Under the pieces are notes generated by a model. The model saw nothing but the letters and a program-made list of their open reading frames with translations, had not been told where the DNA came from and searched no databases. This document shows positions 1 to 8,003 of a DNA stretch of 15,218 nt, piece after piece. Source of the DNA: JBKBIP01 sp046297495. GTDB lineage: Bacteria; Planctomycetota; Planctomycetia; Gemmatales; Gemmataceae. The stretch is from assembly GCA_046297495.1 (NCBI GenBank), contig JBKBIP010000062.1:1-15218 (forward strand), given 5' to 3'. A program made the translations under genes and the position numbers. Every line of letters starts with the position of its first letter. The first letter of the stretch is position 1.

Positions 1-89
1 CCGGCCAGCAATTGCCGGACCAAGCGCACGTGAATGGGGTTATCCTCGATCAGCAGGACTTTGACCAAATTGGCGCTGGAGAGGCTCAT
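1..89 (-). CDS. Response regulator receiver protein, N-terminal 29 residues (runs off the left edge)
   Basis: This short partial gene is read from an ATG at 89 down to base 1 in a different frame from the kinase that overlaps it. The translation begins MSLSSANLVKVLLIEDNP. The VLLIEDNP stretch is the first beta strand and acidic pair (E15, D16) of a CheY-like receiver domain, and helix 1 follows. A purine-rich GGGGAAAG lies a few bases upstream of the ATG, inside the 3' end of the kinase gene, and supports this start. The overlap with the kinase gene is 50 bp, so translation of the two is probably coupled and the protein is a plausible phosphorelay partner. The phospho-accepting Asp and any output domain lie outside the window, so it could be a stand-alone receiver or carry a C-terminal effector. 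Confidence 0.8.
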   Translation of the reverse strand, partial: MSLSSANLVKVLLIEDNPIHVRLVRQLLA

Positions 90-3000
90 CGGTTCTTTCC
101 CCTTGGATGGACGCCGTTTCACACCACGAGGCCAGCAGCGGCGTTAAGCGTTGAACTTCATGTTCGACATTCGTGTAAGCCGCTTGTGCCTCATCCCATT
201 GTTCTTCCTTGGCGAGTGTTTCCAACCGTTGCGCGGCGGCTTGCGTGGCTTTGGCGACCAAGGCGGCGGCGGAGCCTTTCATCGTATGCGCGGCTCGGCG
301 CAGCGCCGGCGCGTCCCGCTGGTCGAGAGCGGCCCGCATCTCCTCGATCAGTTTCGGTGCTTCGTTCAGAAAGATGGTCACGATCTCGCGCAGGGTGGCC
401 ATATCAATCCCCGCTTGTTTCAAGGCGGTTTCCCAAGCGAATACCTCATCCGCTGATTCTTCGACTTGCCGTTTGACACAGGTAAGGGATTCGCCTGGGC
501 ACGAGCGCCCATCCTGGGGGCCGCTCGACGCCGACGAGCACGCCAGGACCCGTTCCATCGTGGCGTACAGCTCCTCGGCCCGGATGGGCTTGGCCACATA
601 GTCATCCATGCCCACTTCCAGACAGCGCTCGCGGTCCCCCTTCATGGCATGGGCCGTCATGGCCACGATGGGCACATGGCGATGGGATGAGGCCTCGCGC
701 GCGCGGATGATCCGCGTGGCTTCAAAGCCGTCCAGCTCCGGCATTTGCACATCCATCAAGACGATATCGAAATGATCTTGGCCCAACAGCGCGATCGCCT
801 CTTGTCCATTATTGGCCACGACCACCGTATGGCCGTGCGGTTCCAGCAGGGCACGCGCCAGCTTTTGATTGAAGAGACTGTCTTCGGCGAGCAGAATACG
901 CAGCGGCGGCAGTCGGCGCAAGTGTTCCTTGCCGGTGATGGCGTCGGCCTCGCGCACCGCCACCTTCACTCCCAGAACCTTGGCAATGACATCAAAAAGC
1001 TCCGATTGTTTCACGGGCTTGGTGAGGAACGTATGGATGCCCATTTCCTCGCAGCGTTTCATGTCTTCGGGACGATTGCTCTCGATCAGCAGCACCGTCA
1101 ACAGGTTGTGCAAGTCGGGATCGGTCTGGATGGTTCGCGTGAACTGGAAGCCATCGAAGCCGGGCATGTGGGCGTCCACGATGACCAGATCAAAGCCTTC
1201 GCGCCGCTGGTGGGCGTCGCGCAGCACGCGCAGCGCGTCTTGACTATCCGTGAGACATTGGGCATACATTCCCCAGTTCCGAGTCACTTCCTCCAGAGTG
1301 AGGCAGTTCGTCGCGTTATCGTCTACCACCAAGACCCGGAACCCGCTCAAGCGCTTTTCGGGAAGCGGCGGTGAAACGACGAGGGGCGCATCCACACCCA
1401 AGCGGAACGTGGCGGTAAAATGGAAGGTGCTGCCGTGGCCGACTTCACTTTCCACCCACAATTCCCCCCCCATCATGGCCACCAGGCGCGCGGAGATGGC
1501 CAGTCCCAAGCCCGTGCCGCTGAACCGGCGGCTGGTCGATTCATCGGCCTGCTCGAAGGCCTCGAAGATGAGACGTTGCTTGTCGCGCGGGATGCCGATG
1601 CCGGTATCGCGGACGGAAAAATGCAGTATCAGCTCCTCGCCGGTCTGGGACTCCCGCCAGGCGTCGAGAACGATCTCCCCATGATCGGTGAACTTGATGG
1701 CGTTCCCCACCAGATTGACTACGATCTGCCGCAAGCGATAGCGATCACCGATCACGAACGCGGGCACTTCGGGATGCACGTGGCACACCAGCTCCAGCCC
1801 CTTGCGATGGGCGCGAATCGCCAAGGACTTCATCGTATCGCCCAGAGTTTCCCGAATGTCGAACAGGGCCTGATCCAGTTCGAGACGCCCCGCCTCGATC
1901 TTGGAAAAATCAAGAATGTCGTTGATGATTTCCAGCAGGGATTCAGCCGATTCCCGTACAATCGTCAGGTATTCACGCTGGGAAGAGGTCAATTCCGAGT
2001 CCAGGACCAGCTCGGTCATGCCGATGACGGCATTCATGGGCGTGCGAATTTCATGGCTCATGTTGGCCAGAAAGGCGCTCTTGGCTCGATTAGCCGCTTC
2101 CGCTGCTTCCTTGGCCCGTTCCAATTCTTGCTTGGCCTGTTTCTGAGCGGTGATGTCGTGGACAAAGGCACAAAAGAGATAAGAGTCCTCTTGGCGGATC
2201 GGGGTGATGGTGATTTCCACCGGAAACTCATGACCGTCCCGGTGCAAGGCGGTCAATTCCAAGCGCCGGTTCAATACGGGGCCTTCGCCAGTTACTAGAA
2301 AACGCTGCATGCCTTGCATGTGGGCTTGGCGCCAGGCGGGGGGGATAATGATATCGACCAATGATCGGCCCAGTGCTTCCGCTTTGGACCAACCAAAGGT
2401 AGCCTCGGCCCGTTCGTTCCATTCTTGGATGATGCTCGCTTCATCGATGGCCACGAAAGCTTCATGGGCGGAAGCCAAAATCGAACGGTTCTTTTCTTCG
2501 CTGGCTTGTAGCTCTCGCCGTGCCAGCTTGTCGGCGGTGATGTCGCGCAACACGACGACACCGCCACGCGTGACGCCGTGTTCGTCGCGCAGCGGCCGCG
2601 CGTTGACGCTGATCCAGACCCCGCGCGGCACGGCGGCGTTGCGAATGAATAGTTCACAGGCATCGACCGCTTCCCCCCGCATGGCGCGTGCCAGCGGCAG
2701 ATCGTTGTCAGGACAAGGGGTCTTCATGTCAGGCAGATAGCAGCCATAAACGCGAGACCAGTTGCCAGGCGTGACCTCTTGGGGACCGATGCCGACAATC
2801 TGCTCGGCGGCGGGATTCCACAGCAGAAACTGACCGTTTTGATCGGTGACAATTACTCCATCCGCCATGCTATCCAGCACCGATTGCAAAATAGCGGTTT
2901 GCTGTCGCAATTCCTGTTGCGAGCGCGTCAGCTCAGCGGTGCGTTCCTCGACGCGGCGCTCCAACTGGCTGCGCGAGTCGGCCAGTTGTTGGGCCATGTA

Positions 3001-4146
3001 GTTGAAAGCTCTGCCAAGCACGCCGATCTCATCATGGGCATCCGCCGGGACGCGCACATCCAGATTGCCTTTCGCCAGGACGGTCGCGGTTTGGGCCATC
3101 TGAAGCAAGGGCCGAGTCAGCCGCCGGGCGAGAAGAAAGGAGACCGTCACCCCCACGACCAGCAGGACGGCCTCGATTCCCAACAACACCTGCCGTAATC
3201 GGGTCGCGGGCGCATAAGCGTCGGTCAAGTCCATCTTGGCGACCAGACCCCAGCGGCGATAATCCGACGGTTGATAGGCAATGGGACGATACGCTGCCAG
3301 CACCTCGACGCCGTCATAGGTCGTGACGGCCGTCCCTTCCTCTCCCGCCAACGCCTTGGTCATCAACGGCACGCGCGCGGCGGGGACCGTGCGCGCCGTC
3401 CCGGCCATCGGGGGCAGCAAGTAGTGGATGTGATCTCCCTCTTGGCAGCCGACCAAAATGAATTCCGTCGGCGACAGTCCAGAGCGGTCGTACAGCATGT
3501 TTTTCAACTCGGTCACATCCAATCGCGCCATTAGCACGCCATCCAAATCATGCTCCGCCGTGTGGAACGGCGCCGACACCAAGGCGATGTATTGATCCTC
3601 GACGATTTCAGGAATGCCGACGTGCTCGCGCGTTTGACCGGCCCGAAAATCGGCATGCTCCGCGAACGAGTGTCCCAGGTATTGGTCGTCGGTGGCGGCG
3701 ATGACCTGTCCCTTGGCGTCGGTGATCCACAAGGCGTGAAATTGGGGAATACTCTGGCGCGCATCCGTCAAAATGCGCCGCGCGTCGCGGCGGAAATCGG
3801 TCTGGGGAATCTGGCCGTTGACGTAGTTATGCACCAGCTCCCGCAGCCGCGTGCGTCCCCGGATCAAGGCGGCTCGTTCCCGTTGCTGGGCCGCGAACGC
3901 CTCTAACATCATGCCGCGTTCAACCGCCAACGATTGCAAATGGTCGTGCATGTTGTCATGCAAGATGTTGCTGGCCAGCACATAGGCCAAGTGTCCCAGG
4001 ATGCCGGACGTGAGAATCACCAACAACGCCACGAAGACGGCATACTTGATCAGCAAGGATCGGCGCAGCGGTAGGCGCGGAGTATCCAGGGGTTGCGCGT
4101 TGGGAAGCCGCGTCGAGGTTCCGGAAGAGGTCGTGGCTGGATTCAT
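40..4146 (-). CDS. Membrane-bound hybrid sensor histidine kinase (sensor-HAMP-PAS-PAS-HisKA-HATPase-REC-REC-HPt)
   Basis: This 1368-residue protein is a complete multistep phosphorelay. The visible order is: transmembrane helix 1 (about 33-58); an extracytoplasmic sensor region, probably Cache-like (about 60-315); transmembrane helix 2 (about 318-340); HAMP (about 340-392) and a short coiled coil; PAS1 (about 420-535) and PAS2 (about 548-668); HisKA with SHEIRTPMN, phospho-His H698; HATPase with N811/N815, the DTGIGI box at 847 and GTGLGL at 877; REC1 with D991 in VDAHMP; REC2 with D1132 in MDVQMP; and HPt with H1287 in AAHTMKGS. The ATG at 4146 was chosen because GGGAGAAAGGGAAG lies just upstream and the first hydrophobic helix follows about 30 residues later. 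The open frame continues to 4380, but that extension is Arg-rich with no recognisable domain. In REC1 the usual Thr/Ser switch position appears to be Glu (E1022). The ligand cannot be told from sequence. Confidence 0.95.
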   Translation of the reverse strand: MNPATTSSGTSTRLPNAQPLDTPRLPLRRSLLIKYAVFVALLVILTSGILGHLAYVLASNILHDNMHDHLQSLAVERGMMLEAFAAQQRERAALIRGRTRLRELVHNYVNGQIPQTDFRRDARRILTDARQSIPQFHALWITDAKGQVIAATDDQYLGHSFAEHADFRAGQTREHVGIPEIVEDQYIALVSAPFHTAEHDLDGVLMARLDVTELKNMLYDRSGLSPTEFILVGCQEGDHIHYLLPPMAGTARTVPAARVPLMTKALAGEEGTAVTTYDGVEVLAAYRPIAYQPSDYRRWGLVAKMDLTDAYAPATRLRQVLLGIEAVLLVVGVTVSFLLARRLTRPLLQMAQTATVLAKGNLDVRVPADAHDEIGVLGRAFNYMAQQLADSRSQLERRVEERTAELTRSQQELRQQTAILQSVLDSMADGVIVTDQNGQFLLWNPAAEQIVGIGPQEVTPGNWSRVYGCYLPDMKTPCPDNDLPLARAMRGEAVDACELFIRNAAVPRGVWISVNARPLRDEHGVTRGGVVVLRDITADKLARRELQASEEKNRSILASAHEAFVAIDEASIIQEWNERAEATFGWSKAEALGRSLVDIIIPPAWRQAHMQGMQRFLVTGEGPVLNRRLELTALHRDGHEFPVEITITPIRQEDSYLFCAFVHDITAQKQAKQELERAKEAAEAANRAKSAFLANMSHEIRTPMNAVIGMTELVLDSELTSSQREYLTIVRESAESLLEIINDILDFSKIEAGRLELDQALFDIRETLGDTMKSLAIRAHRKGLELVCHVHPEVPAFVIGDRYRLRQIVVNLVGNAIKFTDHGEIVLDAWRESQTGEELILHFSVRDTGIGIPRDKQRLIFEAFEQADESTSRRFSGTGLGLAISARLVAMMGGELWVESEVGHGSTFHFTATFRLGVDAPLVVSPPLPEKRLSGFRVLVVDDNATNCLTLEEVTRNWGMYAQCLTDSQDALRVLRDAHQRREGFDLVIVDAHMPGFDGFQFTRTIQTDPDLHNLLTVLLIESNRPEDMKRCEEMGIHTFLTKPVKQSELFDVIAKVLGVKVAVREADAITGKEHLRRLPPLRILLAEDSLFNQKLARALLEPHGHTVVVANNGQEAIALLGQDHFDIVLMDVQMPELDGFEATRIIRAREASSHRHVPIVAMTAHAMKGDRERCLEVGMDDYVAKPIRAEELYATMERVLACSSASSGPQDGRSCPGESLTCVKRQVEESADEVFAWETALKQAGIDMATLREIVTIFLNEAPKLIEEMRAALDQRDAPALRRAAHTMKGSAAALVAKATQAAAQRLETLAKEEQWDEAQAAYTNVEHEVQRLTPLLASWCETASIQGERTDEPLQRQFGQSPADRG

Positions 4147-4435
4147 GGTCTTCCCTTTCTCCCGCCGCAAGGTGTCCGTGCGCCGGCGGCTCGGCTGGCG
4201 AAGAACCACTAGGAGACATGGCGAAACCAAGGGGTCGGAAAAGTCGGAGCGGTCATCCGTTATTATTGTACCGCGACGAAAGCGACATCCGCGAATTGAA
4301 TTTGCCGAACGGCACGCGCCAGCCAAGCACGCGGCCAACGTCCTTGCCCGAGCCAAACGGCTGACAGACACCATGCCCACCCGGTTCGGAGCTGCTCACC
4401 GCCACGCAGGGGGCTGGGCGTTGCCTTCCCGGAAA
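4147..4435. other. 289-bp gap between the SEC-C/TPR gene and the hybrid kinase
   Basis: Apart from the candidate -10 element at 4265-4270 and the kinase ribosome-binding purines just upstream of 4146, I see nothing convincing here. There is no hairpin with a T-run, so no intrinsic terminator for the SEC-C gene. The kinase frame stays open up to 4380, but that Arg-rich stretch has no domain and lacks the well-placed ribosome site seen at 4146. Confidence 0.5.
4265..4270 (-). promoter_or_regulatory. Candidate -10 element upstream of the hybrid kinase
   Basis: Read on the minus strand this is TACAAT followed by AATAAC, five of six bases of the sigma-70 -10 consensus and the most AT-rich spot in the gap. 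The -35 region at normal spacing is a poor match. If it is used, the leader before the kinase ATG would be roughly 110 nt. Confidence 0.3.
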
Positions 4436-6550
4436 TCAGCCCCCTGTCATTTTCTTGGCGGCGTTCCATAGCTCCAGGAAATGGTGCTCGGCGTCCCGGT
4501 CTTGTTGTTGGCGAGCCTGGGTCAAGCCTTGCTCGGCCAAACTCAAGGCGCGCTCGCCTTGGCGCGCGGAGAGCATGGCTTCCACGGCACTGCTGCGATA
4601 GCGCATCTCGGTGGGGACGCGCGCAATGAGACGGTCGAAGGTATCTTGCGCGGCAGCCGCATCGCCACGTTTGACGAGAATCTGACCGCGGCGCAACTCA
4701 TAGTCATTGCGGCGCCGGCCCTCGTTGTGTTCACAATCGCTGCGTTGTCCTTCATCGACGAAGCTCAGCGCTTGCTCGGCATCGTTACTGGTCAAGGCCA
4801 TCTGAATCAATTGGGAAAAGAGGGGGTAGCGGTCGGGGTGGTCGGGATGGGGCGGCCGCGCCGCTAGCTGCTGAGCAAAATGAGCCGCCAAGTCGCGGGC
4901 ATCGAGTTTGACGGCCGCCTGGCACGCTTGTTCCAATTGGTCGTCGGTCAAGGTATCGGGCGTCACGCCAGCCAATTCGGCGGCGTTCATGGCCGAGAAA
5001 TCCATTTCAGCGCTGGGGCCTGGTTCGGTCGTGGTCTGGGGGATAGCGGCTAAGCCTAGCTTGTGCCGCAGGCGCTCGAAGTTCAAGCTGCGGGCCGAGA
5101 GCGCAGCACTTTCTTCCAAGAATTGCAGGACGCCGCGCAATTTCTTGCCCAGCGTACCGTGTCCAGCCGCGTCGAGGGGAGACACCCCCCCCAAGGAATG
5201 CAAGGGACGATGAAGCCACACTTCCTCCAAAAACCGCTGGGCCTGTTCTTGCGCCCCCGCGCGGGCCGATTCGGGACTCAGGGCATTCTTTGGAAACGTC
5301 AGTGTTTCCGTCAAAATATCGGTAAAAGCCGCCGGGCGCCGCTGGGACTGGATTTCGACCAAACCGGGACCTGCTTTGGCTAATAAGTCTTGACGTACCC
5401 GTTCCAGCGCTTCGGTATTGAGGTGCCATATACGGAGCACGGGACCGGACAGGAGAAAATACGCTCCCAAGCGTGGGAAACTGGGGCCTTCCGTTCCGCT
5501 CACCACCAGCTGCGTGCTTTCATCGAGCACCACACCCAGCAACACACCGGCTTGTTGTTCCTCTGGGGTTGGTTGGCGCAGGAGTAAATGTTGTTGGTTT
5601 TGCCATTCTTGTAAACAATTTACGATTAGCTGCGTATCCCGGATTTGATACAGATAAGACTGTTCGACATAATCGGACAGATCTTCCAGATCCTGCCCTT
5701 GGCGCAGCACCTCGGCCAGCGCCCAAGCGGACGCGGCCTTGATCTCGTCGCTTTCCAAGGTCACGTACCGATCCAAGGCCTCGATGGCCTGGCGATTGTC
5801 ACCAAGCCAAGCCCGGACTAATCCCAGATTGTACCAGGCGGCGGTATCGGTTTCGTCCACCGTGGTCAATTGTTCAAAAGCGCGTAAAGCGTCGCTGAGT
5901 TTCCCGGTCGCCGCCGCCGTCAAGGCTTGATCCCAGGACTGCCGGCGTTGCGAGTCGGCGGTCGCATCAGCGGGTTGAAAGGTATGCATCTGAACGGCGG
6001 AACGAGGATACGGTACTTGCTCGCTGGAAAGTTGGTCGAGAATCTGGCGGAGTTCCTGATCGTGCGGCAGCAGCTTGGACGCGATCTGCAGTGCTGCCCG
6101 GTACGCCACCGGATCATTCCGTTTGATTTCGCAGTTGGCGATCATGGTATAAAGCTGAGCGAGTTGATCGACCGCGACGGGATTGTAGTATTCCGCCGCC
6201 TTGCGAAACAGCAGTAAAGCCCCCGTAATCTCTCCTTCGTGCTGACGAAACATGCCGCGCAGCAAATAGCCAAAGGGATATTGCGGGTGAATCTCCAACG
6301 CTTTTTGGAGCGTGGCCTCGGCCTCCTCGGCCTTATCGTTGATGAACAGCAGTTGGGCGTAGCGGCCCCAGGCCTCCGCGTTGTCGGCGTTGGCTGCCAC
6401 CACGTTCTTCATGGTGATCAAGGCCGCTTCATGTTGGCCGTTGGCGTCTTGTTGGAACGCCTTGTCGATGTCAACATGAATGGGTTGGCAACACCACTTA
6501 AATTTCTTGCCGCTGCCACAGGGACAAAAATCATAAAGGTCGGGAGCCAT
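4436..6550 (-). CDS. SEC-C motif / tetratricopeptide repeat protein
   Basis: This 704-residue protein is probably cytosolic. It opens with a zinc-binding SEC-C motif (C9, C11, C20, C21 in FCPCGSGKKFKWCC), the element found at the C-terminus of SecA and in many stand-alone proteins. TPR-type helical pairs follow at about 30-120 and 205-265. A non-TPR region at about 330-395 reads as mixed beta/alpha. A segment at about 440-480 with HRPLHSLGGVSPLDAA recalls the toxin-binding end of Xre/MbcA/ParS-like antitoxins. TPR-like helices resume at about 540-695. There is no signal peptide or membrane helix. Two ATGs lie close together, at 6559 and 6550. I chose 6550 because AGAGG sits 9 nt before it but directly abuts the other. 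The role is unknown: TPRs suggest a protein-binding scaffold, and SEC-C alone does not fix a function. It is transcribed away from the adjacent oxidoreductase gene. Confidence 0.9.
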   Translation of the reverse strand: MAPDLYDFCPCGSGKKFKWCCQPIHVDIDKAFQQDANGQHEAALITMKNVVAANADNAEAWGRYAQLLFINDKAEEAEATLQKALEIHPQYPFGYLLRGMFRQHEGEITGALLLFRKAAEYYNPVAVDQLAQLYTMIANCEIKRNDPVAYRAALQIASKLLPHDQELRQILDQLSSEQVPYPRSAVQMHTFQPADATADSQRRQSWDQALTAAATGKLSDALRAFEQLTTVDETDTAAWYNLGLVRAWLGDNRQAIEALDRYVTLESDEIKAASAWALAEVLRQGQDLEDLSDYVEQSYLYQIRDTQLIVNCLQEWQNQQHLLLRQPTPEEQQAGVLLGVVLDESTQLVVSGTEGPSFPRLGAYFLLSGPVLRIWHLNTEALERVRQDLLAKAGPGLVEIQSQRRPAAFTDILTETLTFPKNALSPESARAGAQEQAQRFLEEVWLHRPLHSLGGVSPLDAAGHGTLGKKLRGVLQFLEESAALSARSLNFERLRHKLGLAAIPQTTTEPGPSAEMDFSAMNAAELAGVTPDTLTDDQLEQACQAAVKLDARDLAAHFAQQLAARPPHPDHPDRYPLFSQLIQMALTSNDAEQALSFVDEGQRSDCEHNEGRRRNDYELRRGQILVKRGDAAAAQDTFDRLIARVPTEMRYRSSAVEAMLSARQGERALSLAEQGLTQARQQQDRDAEHHFLELWNAAKKMTGG

Positions 6551-6666
6551 TTGGCCCATCCTCTGGTATGAAAAGGAACAGGGAAGCTTGAATCTAGTTA
6601 CCTTAGCAAATCCTCGAAGCCGGGGCAAACCCCGATAGCGCGGGATCAGAGGGAAAAGAGTCAGAC
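6551..6666. promoter_or_regulatory. Divergent intergenic region between SEC-C/TPR and oxidoreductase genes
   Basis: The two flanking genes start in opposite directions from this 116-bp gap, so both promoters should be here or reach into the genes. I could not place a convincing sigma-70 pair on either strand. A small perfect hairpin (CGGGG, loop CAAA, CCCCG) lies at 6621-6634 and has no T-run. GAGGGAAAAGAG just before 6667 is the oxidoreductase ribosome-binding site. Confidence 0.45.
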
Positions 6667-7926
6667 ATGATCCGCATCGGCATTCTCGGCTGTGGCCGGA
6701 TTTTGAACGCACACCTGCAAGGTTTCCTGCGGCTGCGGCACCAAGGGGTCGATGATTTTCGCATCACCGCCTTGGTGGCGCGTCGGGAGGCCGATGCCTG
6801 GATGTTCCACACGCGCGGCCAGGGACCGCCGCCGCGCCCGCCGGTGCTGCCTCCCGCATCCGGGGACCCATTGGCGGCATCCCATACTTATGTCAGCGAT
6901 TTGCACACGGATGTCGAAGTCCGGATTTATACCGACTATCGCCGGATGATCGATGCCGGCGGCGTCGATGCCGTGTTGGACACGACGCCGGTATTCCTGC
7001 ACCATCAAGCTGGTCTGACGGCATTGACGGCGGGGCTACACCTGCTAACGCAGAAACCGTTGGCCGTGACCGTGCGTGCGGCGCGAGCCATGGTCGAGAC
7101 GGCGCGGCGGAACCGGCTCAGCCTGGGGACGTTCGAGAACGCCCGCTATCGCCCCTGGACACGAGCGGTGCGTTGGGCGTTCGACACCGGCTTGCTCGGC
7201 CGGCCGCAGCTCGCCTTACTGGGTTCATTAGGGGGCTTGTGGTCTCCAAACCGCATCGTCGCCGAGACTCCCTGGCGCCATGACAAGCGGTTGGCTGGCG
7301 GTGGCGCGGCCATCGACATTGGTGTCCACCAGCTCGACATCTTGCGCTATATCTTCGGCGAGATACGCACCGTGCAGGCGCTGGTCCGCACCTTCGAGCC
7401 AGAGCGGGTCTGGGCAGATGAACAAGGGAATGTCAGCCAACGCTGTCCCGTGAATGTCGAGGATACCTATCTAGCTAGTGTCACCTTTGATCACGATGCC
7501 ATCGCTCAGCTGCTCTGGTCGTGGGCCGGTCACGGTCAGCCGCTGGAAATTCCGGGAGCGCCGGCGGTCTTCGGCAGCGCCGGCTGCGTGCAAGCGGGAC
7601 ACTTGATCCTCGATGACGGCAGCCGCGAGCCGTTGTTGGAACGCTTCGAGCGTGATCTCGACGAAGAACGCCGCGCTCGCTTCTTTCCCGTGGGCTTGCG
7701 GGATCCCTTCGCGGTCCTGCAATGGCAATGGCTACAAGAGATTCGTAGCGGCGGCCAGCATCTCGAAACCAACGGCGAGGAAGGCCTACGCGACTTGGCG
7801 GCGGCCTACGCCATCCTCGAAGCGGCTACCCTTGGCCGCGCGGTGTCCCTGGAGGAAGTCTTGAGCGGCGCCGTGGACATTCACCAACGCGACTTGGACC
7901 AGCAATACGGCTTTCTCGCCGAGTAA
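6667..7926 (+). CDS. Gfo/Idh/MocA family NAD(P)-dependent oxidoreductase
   Basis: This 419-residue protein is probably a cytosolic dehydrogenase acting on a sugar, cyclitol or related polyol. The N-terminal Rossmann fold opens with MIRIGILGCGRI, giving the GxG dinucleotide loop (about 8-13). DAVLDTTPVFLHHQ (101-114) corresponds to the family's cofactor and substrate strand. The usual EKP signature appears as QKP (129-131), with the lysine K130 kept. GGGAAIDIGVHQLD (211-224) supplies the conserved D217 and H221 of the active site in the C-terminal alpha/beta domain. A Pro-rich insertion of roughly 30 residues (about 46-80) interrupts the Rossmann domain after the second strand. There is no signal peptide, unlike many secreted planctomycete members. 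The ATG at 6667 has a strong purine tract 6-15 nt upstream. Neighbours give no pathway clue, so the substrate is unknown. Confidence 0.92.
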   Translation: MIRIGILGCGRILNAHLQGFLRLRHQGVDDFRITALVARREADAWMFHTRGQGPPPRPPVLPPASGDPLAASHTYVSDLHTDVEVRIYTDYRRMIDAGGVDAVLDTTPVFLHHQAGLTALTAGLHLLTQKPLAVTVRAARAMVETARRNRLSLGTFENARYRPWTRAVRWAFDTGLLGRPQLALLGSLGGLWSPNRIVAETPWRHDKRLAGGGAAIDIGVHQLDILRYIFGEIRTVQALVRTFEPERVWADEQGNVSQRCPVNVEDTYLASVTFDHDAIAQLLWSWAGHGQPLEIPGAPAVFGSAGCVQAGHLILDDGSREPLLERFERDLDEERRARFFPVGLRDPFAVLQWQWLQEIRSGGQHLETNGEEGLRDLAAAYAILEAATLGRAVSLEEVLSGAVDIHQRDLDQQYGFLAE

Positions 7927-8003
7927 TGGCTCCGTTCGCGGCTCCTCTCGAACCGCCGTCGCCAGCGCCAACCTGACTCACAACAACTTCGTCGTGCTCT
8001 CGT

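Noticed and set aside
1420..2298. Plus-strand open frame of 292 aa opposite the hybrid kinase
   Set aside because: It lies entirely inside the conserved HisKA/HATPase/PAS coding region on the other strand and has no ribosome site or recognisable motif.
4147..4380. N-terminal extension of the hybrid kinase to an earlier start at 4380
   Set aside because: The added 78 residues are Arg/Ser-rich with no domain, whereas a well-placed ribosome site and the first membrane helix favour the ATG at 4146.
6621..6634. CGGGG-CAAA-CCCCG hairpin in the divergent gap
   Set aside because: Short GC stems are common at this base composition, and without conservation or a T-run no function can be claimed.
7927..8003. 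Weak GTTCG/CGAAC hairpin in the convergent gap between the oxidoreductase and UbiA genes
   Set aside because: The stem is only 5 bp with a 10-nt loop and no T-run on either strand, so it does not qualify as a terminator.
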